A stretch of 64,000 bases of DNA from Chrysoperla carnea. Taxonomy: Eukaryota > Arthropoda > Insecta > Neuroptera > Chrysopidae. A program made the position numbers and the translations under genes. Under the pieces are notes generated by a model. The model was not told the DNA's origin, did not search any database, and worked only from the letters and a program-made list of their open reading frames with translations. Below, in pieces: positions 40,001-48,954 of the stretch (position 1 is the stretch's first letter; each line of letters starts with the position of its first letter). The stretch lies in the NCBI RefSeq assembly GCF_905475395.1, contig NC_058339.1, forward strand, positions 58,971,172-59,035,171, read 5' to 3'.

Positions 40001-43000
40001 TTAATAATTTTGATGGGCTGGTGTAGTGTATGGTATACGCATGAAAGAGCTGCACTTAGCCTCTGAAATTGAGGACCTGATAAATACACAATAGGCTCTA
40101 TATCATAAGTGTGTCCTTCGTGGACAGCTAATATAACCTAACCTAACCTAATAACGAACGACCTTCCGAAAAATTTTGTTTATAATAAAAGATTTATATC
40201 ATCAAAAATTTTATTTAAAGTGGAAATGATTTAAACTTTTAACGTAAAAATCAAAGTAAAAATAGTATGTTATCGAAAGAATTATTTAACAGAAATTTTG
40301 ACATCCTTGTTGATAAGATAAGGTGTCATTAAATTCTATAATGTACAAATAAAACGTGTTCTAATCAATAATCATATTATTGAATATTTTTATAGTCAAT
40401 TAGATTTACGTCATTGCTCAAAAATTCCAACTTTATACTTAAATAAATACAATTTACCTCTATACATAGACTACAACATTGTTCAATATCATAAATATTA
40501 AGGAGATTATTTCGATCATATCTCCTGATAAGGGCAAATCAACAGTGCAGCATTTACCATTTAAGCAACTTAGGTAACCATTTATTAAATGCCTCCACCA
40601 AAAAAAAAATTATTTGTATTTTTACATTCAAAAAGTTTTTAATCAAAGAGCTTCCGGTGGGGGCTCCAGATAGCAAAAAAAGAGGCAGTGGCAAGCGTGA
40701 AGCAAGAGCGGCAAAAATCATCCGCCTACGGACCACAGTAGTTGTAAATGAGGCTCTGAAAATCAATCAATAGTTCAAAAGTTTTTGGATTTTCCATATT
40801 CAACTCTCCATACGCCTATTTATTTTTTATAAAAAGAAAACAGTAGTTCAATTCAAACACTTTTTTCGAATAGGACTTAAGGCCATATCTCAAAAATTAC
40901 TTATTTAACCCGATTTTTGTACATAGCAAGTTTCATCAAATTAGTTTTTTGTAATTTTCCGATTTTTTAATTAAAAAAAAAAAACGAATATTTGTTTTTC
41001 TCTAGTTTAGATAAAAATCGTTATCATGAGTAATTTTGATTAAAAAAATACAAAAATCAGCTCTTTTGACGGTCAGAAGTAAAGTTTATGAGATATCGAC
41101 TGAAATCGTATACAAGGCATGATTTCGAGGAACAATTTCTTCAGTCGATCTCAAAAAATTCAAATATAGAACGATTTTGCTTTAAGAAACTAAGAAACTT
41201 GACTTTCAATCGCATTACAAACAAATTTCCGAGATTTTCGATTATTTAGAAAAACTACCAAAATTTGGTCCCTTTGATGGTTAGACAAGTAGTTTCTAAG
41301 ATATCGACTAAATGCGTATACTTTGGAGTAATTTGAATCGATATATACTGTTCAAATTTTAAATAAGTATGTTTGTTTGTTTTCAGATGATTGGGAAATT
41401 CCATTTGAAGCTATAAGTGATTTACAATGGTTGGGGTCTGGTGCTCAAGGTGCTGTATTTAAAGGTCTGTTACGTGGCGAAACTGTTGCAGTGAAAAAAG
41501 TACGCGATCAAAAGGAAACGGATATACGACATTTACGCAAATTAAATCATCCAAATATAGTTAAATTTAAAGGTGTATGTACACATGCGCCATGTTATTG
41601 TATTATTATGGAATATTGTGCGTATGGTACATTGTATGATTATTTGAAAAATGGCGAAAGTATTCCACCAGTTCGCCTTGTTAGTTGGGCAAAACAAATA
41701 GCGTCCGGTATGCATTACTTGCATACACATAAAATTATTCACAGAGACCTTAAAAGCCCCAAGTAAGTATAACTTTTTTTTGTTTTTTAAGCTTTTGTAT
41801 AATTTTAATTCTTATCCGATATGTCGATGATATTTACGCCTGAAAGATTGATCAAATTGAAACTTCCTTTTTTGTGATGAAAGAACACCCGAATAATTTA
41901 GTATCTTTTTAAATAACAACTAACTGCCCCGGCAGATACTATCCCTTCAATTAGGAAACAGCTAGAGTTAATGGATGTGATATTCATAGGTACACTTTTC
42001 TAGTAACCGTGTACCGAAAAAAGGTAAACCCGCATAACTCAACTCAACATAACTTTACTGCAGTACCACCTATCGAATTCTAGCTTTCATAACAATTAAC
42101 TATCGTCTCGATAAAAAAAAGTGTATTTATATCCAACCTCTATTCTACAGCGAATTTCTATGCCGAGTGATTTAACTGTTCTGCTAGACAGCTCCTCGTT
42201 TAAAACAATCTTGGTCAACCTGTCAGCCATATTCCAATGATACTCCTCAAACATCCTTTGTCGAACGTTTAAACACCACTCATAAGTTGGTTGCTTGTTT
42301 TCTTAGTGTCGCATTTGTAGACGAGAACTGTCATTGCATTTAGGTTATTTTGAAAGTGATTTCAAATATATGATTTATCTTTGCAGCGTCCTGATTGGTG
42401 AAGGTCAGATCGTAAAAATTAGTGATTTTGGTACAAGTCGAGAATGGAATGAAATTAGTACAAAAATGAGTTTTGCTGGAACAGTTGCATGGATGGCACC
42501 AGAAATCATTCGTAGTGAACCATACAATGATAAAGTTGATATTTGGTCGTACGGTGTTGTTTTATGGGAATTACTAACATGTGAAATACCATACAAAGAT
42601 GTTGATTCATCAGCCATAATTTGGGGTGTTGGATCGAATTCATTAAACTTGCCAATACCATCATCGTGTCCAGATGGTTTTCGAATTTTGGTAAAACAAT
42701 GTTGGAGTGCAAAACCACGTAATCGTCCATCATTCAAACATATTTTAATGCATTTGGAAATAGCATCTTTGGAGGTTTTATCTCGGTCTGAAGATCAATA
42801 CTTTAAAACACAATTGTCTTGGAAGGAGGAAATTCGAATTCACATGTCACATATGCAAACAAAAGGATCGCAATTACCCCGATTTGAAGAAGATTTAGTA
42901 CGGAAACGTAAACAAGAACTGAAACATGCTCAAGATATTCGTGAACATTATGAACGAAAATTGGAACGTACGAATCAATTATACATGGAATTAAGTGCTG

Positions 43001-46000
43001 TTTTATTACAATTGGAACAGCGAGAAAAAGATGTGTTAAAGTAAGTAGCATTTTTACTTTGGAAAATCTATTGTGAAATACTCACACAACCACCAAACCG
43101 GTTGTCGAACTACAGGCCACAAAAAATGTTAGGCCACAGCCATCCGAAAATCACCCAACTGCGAGTCGAAGTATGAACTCGCTCATGATCGGTATAGTGC
43201 AATCCTACCAAGGATATGTTTACAAAATATATGACGTCCTGATCAAAATTTTGTACAGTGTACAATTCCACGCGGGCAAAGTCGTGAGACGTACACTAGT
43301 AAATTAATAACCCTGGAAAATGTTAGTTTGTTTGCTCACAAAAATTATAATAGCAAATGTGTGTTTGTTTGCACATCGCAGTTTCGCATTTAGACTCTAA
43401 ACTACCGAACCGATTTAGATAAAATTTTTCAACTTAAAAGGATACCAAATTAAATTAAGCTAAGCTCTAGTATCCATTTTACTTTAAATAATTTTATTTA
43501 CAAATTACAAATTCAAGCTTACGTTTCTTTTTCGGGAAAACGTTGATAATTTCATCGATATCCAGATTCACATCTTTGTGTATATTTAGGAGAGCTAGGC
43601 CGAATAATCTTTCCTGTGCCATTAAGTCAATCTTTACTATGACATTGAACTTACACTGACCGGTAAAACAAAAAACTTTATAAACTAAACTTTTTTTTGA
43701 TTCAAGCTAGGTTTACAAACAATACAAACTACTAAGCGTCACACCACGCCACCTAAAAGGAAGGCAATCTACATACAACACACGCTTACTTTTAAATTAT
43801 TATACGTCTACGCACCCAGCAAATAGTCATCTCTTTTTACCAATACAAGTATTCATGTACCAAAAAGAAACAGATAATATGTTATCAAAAATATGACATA
43901 ACGTGACATTGGATATAATCATCACTCCATCGACATCAATAAATCATAAAAGTGTGACGTCACACGTCTATTAGGGTTGTGTGCATGTCTATCGTACCCA
44001 CATCGGTGGATCTACCCTTGTATCGAAGAAGGACCTCACTTGAACTATACAGTAGTTAAACCGAAATAAATTCAAAGCAGAAAAGTGCTTGGAAGATTTT
44101 GGAAAAAATCTTTTCTAAGTGTGTTGCGCCAAATGAAACATACAAATATGCCTTTTCTCATAATCAAGAAGAAAATTTTTCCAGTTAGATAGCTAAATTC
44201 AACTTTGCAATTTATCGACTAACCATTTTCCTTTTTTTTTTACAGAAGAGAAAAACAAAGCATTGTATATAAACCAAACAAGAAAAAAATAGTACATCCA
44301 CTTTTAAAAGCTCAGGACCGTTTAGCAAGACGTCAACAATCGCAAAATGGTTGTCAATCAACTACACCTACATCACCAGAACATGGAACCACAACTAGTC
44401 CCGATAGCCCCAGGGTAAATAACAATAATAATTCTTTATTATAAGGGAAAAAGTTTATTATTTTTCTTTTTAAATATTTCAGAGTCCTATTAAATCAACA
44501 CTGTATACTCAACTAAATGCATCATCTCAACCAGAATCGATTGCAGTAACACCTGGCAACAAACGGAGACATCGACATCGTCGTACTATGTCTGGTTCAC
44601 CTAGAATATCTCCCAGAAATTCGGCAGGTTCGCAACGTCCACCAACATGTGTTGATTCTGAAACGCAAACTGATGACACCATTGATTCGTCAGCTGTGTC
44701 ACCAACACCTGGTTTACATCCACATAAATCGTTTAACGAAAGTAAACGATACATGAGACACGCTGTGTTACGTGAAATTCGACGATCTGATGGTAGTGAT
44801 AATGATGAAATCACAACAAACGGAAATGGAGTCATTTTAAAATATCCAGAAGACGGATGCGACGGTACTCCAATATATATTACACATTTAGGACACGGTT
44901 CCAGTTCCGATTGTTTAAATGAACCAGATTCAAATAGTAATGATAAGATGGCAGCTCGGGAATGCAGTGATGATGACCAAATTGAAATGTTAGGTCGTAA
45001 GGTGACGGCAATATTAAATGGTAATAGATTATCAGATGAATTAAATCGGATATCTTCATTAGAAGTGAAAAATATGTCAGAGAATGGTAATTTATCGGAT
45101 GATGTACGAATAACTGTACGTACCGAGGATTCAGAACGAAATTTATATAATCCAGACAGATGTACAACAGAAATCTCAAATGAAGATATTTGTGAAAGTT
45201 GGTCTGACGAAGAAGAAGCTGTGGAGGAATCTAACACTTATTCATTGAGAAGAAAAAGGTAATTAAAAGTATTATATTTATTAACGCCCTAATGTTTCTC
45301 TAATTTTTTTTTGCTGTTACTTCATAATTCAACCATTCAGACTGATTGTCTTTCGTACCACAATCTTTACTCTTATGAAGAAGGAAATTTCACGCACAAG
45401 CGCCAAATTTGGCGCTAAACCCGACATTATAAACTTTGTTTACAATATGTTTTTAAATGTTCTGGATAGATAATATCACATAAATATTTACCTGCCATCT
45501 GTCATTGAGATAGCCGAAGTAAAACGAATTCATCCGAATTGGTTTTTTTAAACACGACTTTGCTGAAGTGATGAGAAAAAACCCACAGATGTTAATGAAT
45601 ATTTTTTTTCTTTATATTTTGAGTTAAAAATTTTTTTTTCTGTTTGAGAATCCTGAACTGCGCGCAATGATGCGCCCTTATATCGAGCAGCGCAGGAATC
45701 TCAAACTTTCTGCCATTGTCGTGTAATATACTATTTTTCACTATCCTGGAAAACATGAAATTTTGTGAGGGTAAAAAATTTTCAAATCATCATTCCGACT
45801 CTTCCTCCCATTCCGAATTTAGTTTATGACCCTACTGCGTGATTTAAAGGATAATATAGTTATATTTCAAAATGACCGCTAATAAAAAAAGTCTACTAAC
45901 CTTAAAGAGGTTTTTTTTTTGTTTGTTTAGTTAATTTATTATTAAATTTTTTGTAAACAGTGTTGCTCGCAAACCTATTGGGCCAGGCTGCCGTTCAAGA

Positions 46001-46303
46001 CGATACAAATATAATAATTCAATAACACGTCATAATGGGCCATTAGCATCTGATGAAGAAAATACATCAGAATATTCACATCCTCCTTCAAGTCAGTGTT
46101 CAACTTTAGAATCGAATCCAGGAATAATCCGATCTTTACACACGATGGGTAATTCAAAACGGCCTATTGGTAGCTCTAGTTCATCAACGGGTTCATCAGA
46201 CAGTAGCAGTAGTAATAGTGATTCTGATGAAATCAGTAACTCAACGATTGCAACACAATTTTGTATACCGAATCGAACGGAAAACAATGCTTCGATTGTA
46301 TAA
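24936..46303 (+). CDS. wnd: Dual leucine zipper kinase (DLK / wallenda, MAP3K12/13) gene
   Basis: Mixed-lineage MAP3K acting upstream of JNK and p38 in axon injury and synaptic growth. Common coding exons: 36034-36293, 41387-41762, 42387-43040, 44246-44414, 44483-45258, 45961-46303. Alternative first exons, 24936-25078 or 29977-30053, both end in phase 2; predicted lengths are 906 and 884 residues. In the shorter isoform, the glycine loop GSGAQGAV is at about 129-136, the catalytic Lys of VAVK near 149, HRDLKSPN near 231-238 and DFGTS near 251-255. Then come the DLK-specific leucine zipper region with [20 protein letters not shown], and a long Ser/Asp-rich tail. All splice sites are GT-AG and the frame is continuous through every junction. 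The match to DLK over MLK or other kinases is clear from the [10 protein letters not shown] loop, the [11 protein letters not shown] hinge and the GCLRPV segment before the kinase. Confidence 0.95.
26187..26290 (+). repeat. Dispersed repeat family A, copy 4 (5' end only)
   Basis: It begins TTATACCATGTATA and continues through 'aagtttagtcccaagtttgtaacacttaaaaatattgatg', then stops matching. It shows the 5' boundary of the family independently of copies 1 and 2. Confidence 0.6.
26900..27590 (+). mobile_element. Foldback transposon family E, copy 1 (lacks its right end)
   Basis: Left terminus AAGGTAGTACGAGCGCCAAGG. The first 340 bases contain internal inverted arms (GACGAAAAATAAGAAT ... ATTCTTACTTTTTGTC and ttcgatat half-sites on each side of a centre). 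After an internal GCTCATACATCCTT at about 27222-27235 it goes on for 350 bases and then diverges before a right TIR. It is the reverse complement, with good identity, of 28865-29472. No ORF. Confidence 0.65.
27371..27590 (+). repeat. Direct duplication with 110-bp period inside foldback copy 1
   Basis: A unit starting 'agaccaatgttaaa-atgcc' at 27371 recurs at 27481. Both run through 'cattt-atttatttgaataatcggg' and 'taaaattttcagaa' to 'agacttagtcc'. Copy 2 of the transposon has the segment only once, so this duplication is private to copy 1. Confidence 0.7.
28865..29472 (-). mobile_element. Foldback transposon family E, copy 2 (complete)
   Basis: About 608 bp with TIRs of around 30 bp: AAGGATGTACGAGCACCAAG on the left, and on the right the complement of ATAATACGAGCACCAAGG. 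The inner part is itself an inverted repeat centred near 29310. It faces copy 1 across 1.27 kb. A G run (28958-28967) is inside. It has no coding capacity; a non-autonomous DNA transposon is the simplest reading. Confidence 0.7.
29899..29903 (+). promoter_or_regulatory. Candidate initiator of DLK exon 1b
   Basis: TCAGT, the arthropod initiator pentamer, stands 74 bases before the exon 1b ATG, with no in-frame ATG or acceptor in between. No TATA box is evident at the right distance. This is one short motif in AT-rich DNA, so weak. Confidence 0.25.
29977..30053 (+). CDS. wnd: DLK alternative first coding exon 1b (proximal)
   Basis: ATG at 29977 in the context acatcATGG, with an open 25-codon frame ([10 protein letters not shown] start, FIVSDV end) plus two bases, then CAG|GTTTGT. 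Its phase is identical to that of exon 1a, so splicing to 36034 yields Ser and then MLCIHDEY. The upstream 75-150 bases look like a short 5' UTR without splice acceptor, which suggests its own promoter. Because it is short, the call rests on start context, donor and matching phase. Confidence 0.5.
31086..31360 (+). repeat. Tandem repeat, three units of about 92-96 bp
   Basis: Units begin 'agcattatcta' at 31087, 31182 and 31274 and share 'gaattcaaataaaattttgct' and 'cgtttattagcactccatatca'. Units 2 and 3 are the closest pair; unit 1 has a few extra bases. It lies in the DLK intron about 1 kb after exon 1b. Confidence 0.8.
31495..31950 (-). repeat. Dispersed repeat family D, copy 3 (reverse)
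   Basis: Plus-strand order is tail ('gtttgtttgtgacgctttcacgc'), middle ('catcagaaaaacacatgaactataatttat') and head ('caataaagcgggcggggatcg'). It matches 12001-12433 in the same orientation and 21062-21485 in the reverse one. Confidence 0.6.
32243..32745. mobile_element. Tc1/mariner-like TIR element, non-autonomous
   Basis: 503 bp flanked by TA (32241-32242 and 32746-32747) with outer ends CAGGTG and CACCTG. A second inverted block lies inside: 'gtgtgcgattttgaaaacactataagacaaaaac' at about 32308-32341 against 'tttttgtctttaaaatcgcacat' at about 32707-32729. No transposase frame is left. Confidence 0.5.
35340..35555 (-). repeat. Second SINE family, tRNA-Ser/Leu-like head, reverse orientation
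   Basis: On the minus strand, an A-box-like TGGCCAAGGGGTCTAAGGCG (A box at 35542-35552) is followed by a perfect B box GGTTCGAATCC (35483-35493). The long interval resembles class II tRNAs with a variable arm. No acceptor-stem pairing exists around it, so it is not a functional tRNA gene. About 140 bases of unrelated body follow, ending in an AAATAAATAAAG tail. I could not find clear target-site duplications. Confidence 0.65.
35615..35680 (-). repeat. Dispersed repeat family A, scrap of the 5' end (reverse)
   Basis: The complement of 'aatatatatcaaggtatactaagtttagtccca' is readable, followed by unrelated sequence. Closest to copy 4 at 26187. Confidence 0.45.
35745..35950 (+). repeat. Dispersed repeat family C, copy 2
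   Basis: It matches 7345-7620 from 'gttgcagagtttgatgga' to 'aaaatatgtcatt-ttgc' with small gaps. It ends about 85 bases before DLK exon 2. Confidence 0.55.
36034..36293 (+). CDS. wnd: DLK exon 2, pre-kinase segment with GCLRPV motif
   Basis: Acceptor tttgtttcag, donor CTG|GTAAGT; enters in phase 2 and leaves in phase 1. It begins [10 protein letters not shown], has a Pro/Thr/Ser-rich middle ([10 protein letters not shown]) and ends with [20 protein letters not shown]. The GCLRPV cysteine lies in the segment where mammalian DLK is reported to be palmitoylated, so membrane attachment of the insect kinase is plausible. Confidence 0.9.
36294..41386 (+). other. DLK intron 2, about 5.1 kb
   Basis: AT-rich, with the complete SINE at 39926-40149, a 14-base G run at 37370-37383 and a GC-richer patch at 36425-36500. 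The region 40860-41360 has recurring 'tttctgagatatcgact' phrases, probably an old repeat. No extra exon is needed, because exons 2 and 3 join in frame. Confidence 0.6.
39926..40149 (+). repeat. Complete tRNA-derived SINE with telomere-like tail, copy 2
   Basis: 224 bp. A-box TAGCTCAGTCGG (39936-39947) is perfect; the B-box-like GGCTTCGATTTC is at 39963-39974. The body follows, then a tail of ACCTA units. A perfect 12-bp target-site duplication, AATAACGAACGA, flanks it (39914-39925 and 40150-40161), which proves LINE-type insertion and fixes both ends. Copy 1 sits at 1-221. Confidence 0.9.
41387..41762 (+). CDS. wnd: DLK exon 3, kinase N-lobe to catalytic loop
   Basis: Acceptor gttttcag, donor CCAA|GTAAGT. 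It runs from DWEIPFE, through [32 protein letters not shown] and the [11 protein letters not shown] hinge, to HRDLKSP. The Asn of the catalytic loop is completed by exon 4 (AA + C). All residues required for ATP and Mg binding in this lobe are present. Confidence 0.95.
41763..42386 (+). other. DLK intron 3
   Basis: 624 bases splitting the catalytic loop codon Asn. No repeat or exon seen. The open frame from 42334 starts inside it and is only the read-through of exon 4. Confidence 0.6.
42387..43040 (+). CDS. wnd: DLK exon 4, kinase C-lobe and leucine zipper start
   Basis: Acceptor tctttgcag, donor TTAAA|GTAAGT in phase 2. It contains [59 protein letters not shown] (shown in part) and the RPSF motif that closes the kinase fold. 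After this come a basic/acidic helix and [20 protein letters not shown], the first zipper. Kinase appears catalytically complete. Confidence 0.95.
43041..44245 (+). other. DLK intron 4
   Basis: 1.2 kb. The part near 43320-43480 ('tttgtttgcacatcgcagtttcgcatttagact') looks like a reversed tail of an old non-LTR element. Nothing coding. Confidence 0.5.
44246..44414 (+). CDS. wnd: DLK exon 5
   Basis: Acceptor ttttttttacag, donor CCCAGG|GTAAAT. It encodes [29 protein letters not shown] and a Thr/Ser/Pro end ([14 protein letters not shown]). The basic YKP..KK..HP pattern after the zipper is shared with DLK/LZK proteins. It ends in phase 0. Confidence 0.9.
44483..45258 (+). CDS. wnd: DLK exon 6, Ser/Asp-rich C-terminal tail
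   Basis: Acceptor aaatatttcag, donor AAAAG|GTAATT in phase 2. It begins [11 protein letters not shown], has a basic [16 protein letters not shown] patch, an acidic/serine-rich stretch and ends [13 protein letters not shown]...SLRRKR. The RRHRHRR-type patch recalls the RSKPRHRR patch of vertebrate [11 protein letters not shown] and GNLSDDV stretches may stand for the regulatory SDGLSD hexapeptide of DLK-1/MAP3K13; this is uncertain. Confidence 0.9.
45259..45960 (+). other. DLK intron 6
   Basis: 702 bases, AT-rich, no feature seen. Confidence 0.5.
45961..46303 (+). CDS. wnd: DLK terminal exon 7
   Basis: Acceptor ttttgtaaacag, then [20 protein letters not shown], a Ser-rich region ([20 protein letters not shown], 20 residues) and a final NASIV before TAA at 46301-46303. 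The frame is set by exon 6 and stays open for 114 codons. Low-complexity serine runs are typical of insect DLK tails. Confidence 0.9.
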
Positions 46304-46438
46304 AAAAAAAAAACAAACAAACATTAATTTAGAGATATTTGTGTGTAGTATGTAAAATGCAACGAAATTAAGACTTAATTGGGATCTGATTTCCATAGTA
46401 TTTATAAAATAATTCGTATTGTTTTGTTCGAAAGGGTG

Positions 46439-46444
46439 AATAAA
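46439..46444 (+). promoter_or_regulatory. Candidate polyadenylation signal of DLK (proximal)
   Basis: AATAAA 136 bases after the stop. A second pair of overlapping AATAAA hexamers is at 46868-46877, so long and short 3' UTRs are possible. Confidence 0.45.
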
Positions 46445-46867
46445 ATTCAGAAGACTGGAATAATGAAACGTATTATTAAGAAAGATATGATAGATGTGTT
46501 CCGATGTACTTTATAAATATTGGCCAATGAAGGGTTTAGTCATATTGATGTTCCGTTTTAGGCGAATGAGAGGGAGAAAACAATGTTTGTTTTCTCAACC
46601 CTGCACTCTGATACAAGAGCTAGCGATTCAATATTTGGAATTGTTAAATTTTTTCTGACATTAAGTGTATTTTTGAAAGAAAATTCAGCGATTGATATCC
46701 CGATGAATAGATTTCATAAAAGTTTCTTCAAGTGTGTATCGATTCTGTCTAGGGAATATCGAAAATGATATAATTGTCTGTATATGCTATAACAGCTACA
46801 ATTTTAATCTTACCTAGAATAACATTCGATATATAATGTATTTTTGGTATTTGTAAACTCATGTTCG

Positions 46868-46877
46868 AATAAATAAA
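46868..46877 (+). promoter_or_regulatory. Candidate polyadenylation signal of DLK (distal)
   Basis: AATAAATAAA, two overlapping hexamers, about 565 bases after the stop. Confidence 0.35.
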
Positions 46878-48204
46878 ATCGTCTAAAGAGATTTAGAGGG
46901 ATAGGATATTGTTGAAAATCAATTTTTCTACAATTTTTTATCGAACCATTTTTTCTGTAAGCCTATGATAGAGATATTTGAGATTTTAAACTCAAATTTT
47001 AGTAACGACGCACAATATAGATTCATAATTCTGTTAACAAACCATAATTATCGTTGCCATGGTAACTAATTACGTTAGCAATGTAGTATAATTTTAATGT
47101 TGTATTGTTCTGCTTCATTTGTGCAGAGATTTTTCTCTGTCATATTTACCTTTTTAGTCAAATTTTTGGAAAACATTTGACGCCAATTTTGAAAATTTTC
47201 CACATGGTGTTAATTTTTTTAAATAAAAATAGATAAATTTTTAAATAATAATATTTACCATGTAGCCTAAGATGACATTAAGTACATGCGTCTTCAGGTT
47301 AACATTTTTAAATCCTACCATGCGCTACGTTAAGTTAGCAATTTTTATCTACGAATCAAAAACGCTATTATGAAACGATTTGCCAATTTTAAATATTTGA
47401 AATTACCAATTTTTGTATTATATAACAATTATAAGTACTACAATTATTGAGTTTAGAGAATACGTTTTTTAGACAATTTTTGAATCGAAACACAAAGATT
47501 GGGTCACTTGTGACAGTTTATCAATTTTAAATATTTTTTCACTAGCTTTTGTATTACATATAATAACTGCAATTGAAAAAATTTTGGGAATGAGGTACAA
47601 TATTCTCACCTAAATTATTAAGACAGTTTTTGTAAGTAATTTTGAAAGTAAAATGAACGCCGATATGTCTCTTTTCAAGTGAGGATAAATTTCTATTGTG
47701 AAAAGACTAGAATGTATTCAGAAACCCCGTTTTTTATTAGAAAAAAGTTTCAAGTAAAAATGATGTAAATAAGTAATTTAGTGTGACATAATTTACATTC
47801 CAAAAAAAAAAAAATTCAACTTCAATAATGGTATAAAAATATAAAATATATAAACTCTATTTTATATTATATCTTTTATAAAATCATATATTTTAAAAAA
47901 ATTTGAAAATAACGAAATAAAATGTGGGTAGTTGTTTGTGGAAAGACAATTTTTTAATACAATTTTTTTAGCGAAACTCAGCAGCATATATATTTTTGCG
48001 CCATAGTACGCCTATATGAATCAACGTCGATGATTTAAAGTTGTCTTTTTACCCACATGATCTTTCCAAATATTTATTTAAATTTGTGTAAGACTTTTAT
48101 TATAAAATTAAGTCAAGCTTTTTGTACAATTAAAAAATAAGTAATGATGATATTGGAGGCTTTATTTTCAATCGTTTGTAGAATTTTATGTGAATTAACA
48201 AAAT

Positions 48205-48643
48205 CGGTCCAGCGTCAAGCGTAGTTTTCAACAGATATTCAGAACGGCTGGAAATTTGGGTGGCTGTTGTCAAGGCCGTGTCTTTCAGGTGGACTGGAAA
48301 TTTTTTAACTGCGTGTCAAGCTTAAAATTGATAAATAAATATTATTTGAAGGCGATATACAAAAGAAAAGATTTGAGGCAAAAATGCAAAAATAATTTTT
48401 TTCGGACTAAATGATTTTCGTATTTTTTACTTGAATATATCATTCTTAGTAATAATCATCAATTTAAGGCTTGCAGCGTAATTAAAAATTTTCTAGCCCC
48501 TTCCCTGAAAGGCAAGTCTCCGGTTATGCAAATTTTCATTGCAAAGGAAAAAGTTGTTGAAAAAGGAAAGAGTTGACTCTTTGACAACAGCCTCGAATTT
48601 CCAGCCGTTCTGAATAACTCAAATACTACGCCTGATTCTAGAG
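48205..48643. mobile_element. Foldback element with long imperfect inverted arms
   Basis: The left arm core at 48237-48275 (attcagaacggctggaaatt, then tggctgttgtcaagg) is the complement of the right arm core at 48579-48615. The pairing extends outward ('gcgtcaagcgtag' against 'ctacgcctgattctag') and inward ('gtctttcagg' against 'cctgaaaggc'). About 300 bases separate the arms. No ORF, and no clear target duplication. Confidence 0.6.
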
Positions 48644-48932
48644 CTAAAAGTTATTGTAAAACTTTTTCAAGGTCTTTTAAATTCATAAATCAGGTTTCTA
48701 AAAAATAATTATATTCTCACACAATTTTTATATTTTTCGATGCACTTACTATTTTAATTTAAAATAAGTAAAAAAATGAGCCATAAATTAATATTTATTT
48801 TATTTTTTACTAATTAAAATTTATCACATGATTAACGAAAATTTTAAATGACCTTGAATTTTTTTAATGTTATTTTTATTAATTATTATTATGTATAGAA
48901 AAATTTATCACTTTATTTTCAAAGTGGAAAAC

Positions 48933-48954
48933 TATTATTATTATTATTATTATT
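48933..48954 (+). repeat. (TTA)n microsatellite
   Basis: Seven uninterrupted TTA units. Confidence 0.9.

Noticed and set aside
42405-43051. Several minus-strand open frames opposite DLK exon 4
   Set aside because: Shadows of the kinase C-lobe coding sequence.
44527-45237. 236-codon open frame on the minus strand
   Set aside because: It is the antisense shadow of DLK exon 6; its serine-rich text mirrors codon use of the real exon.
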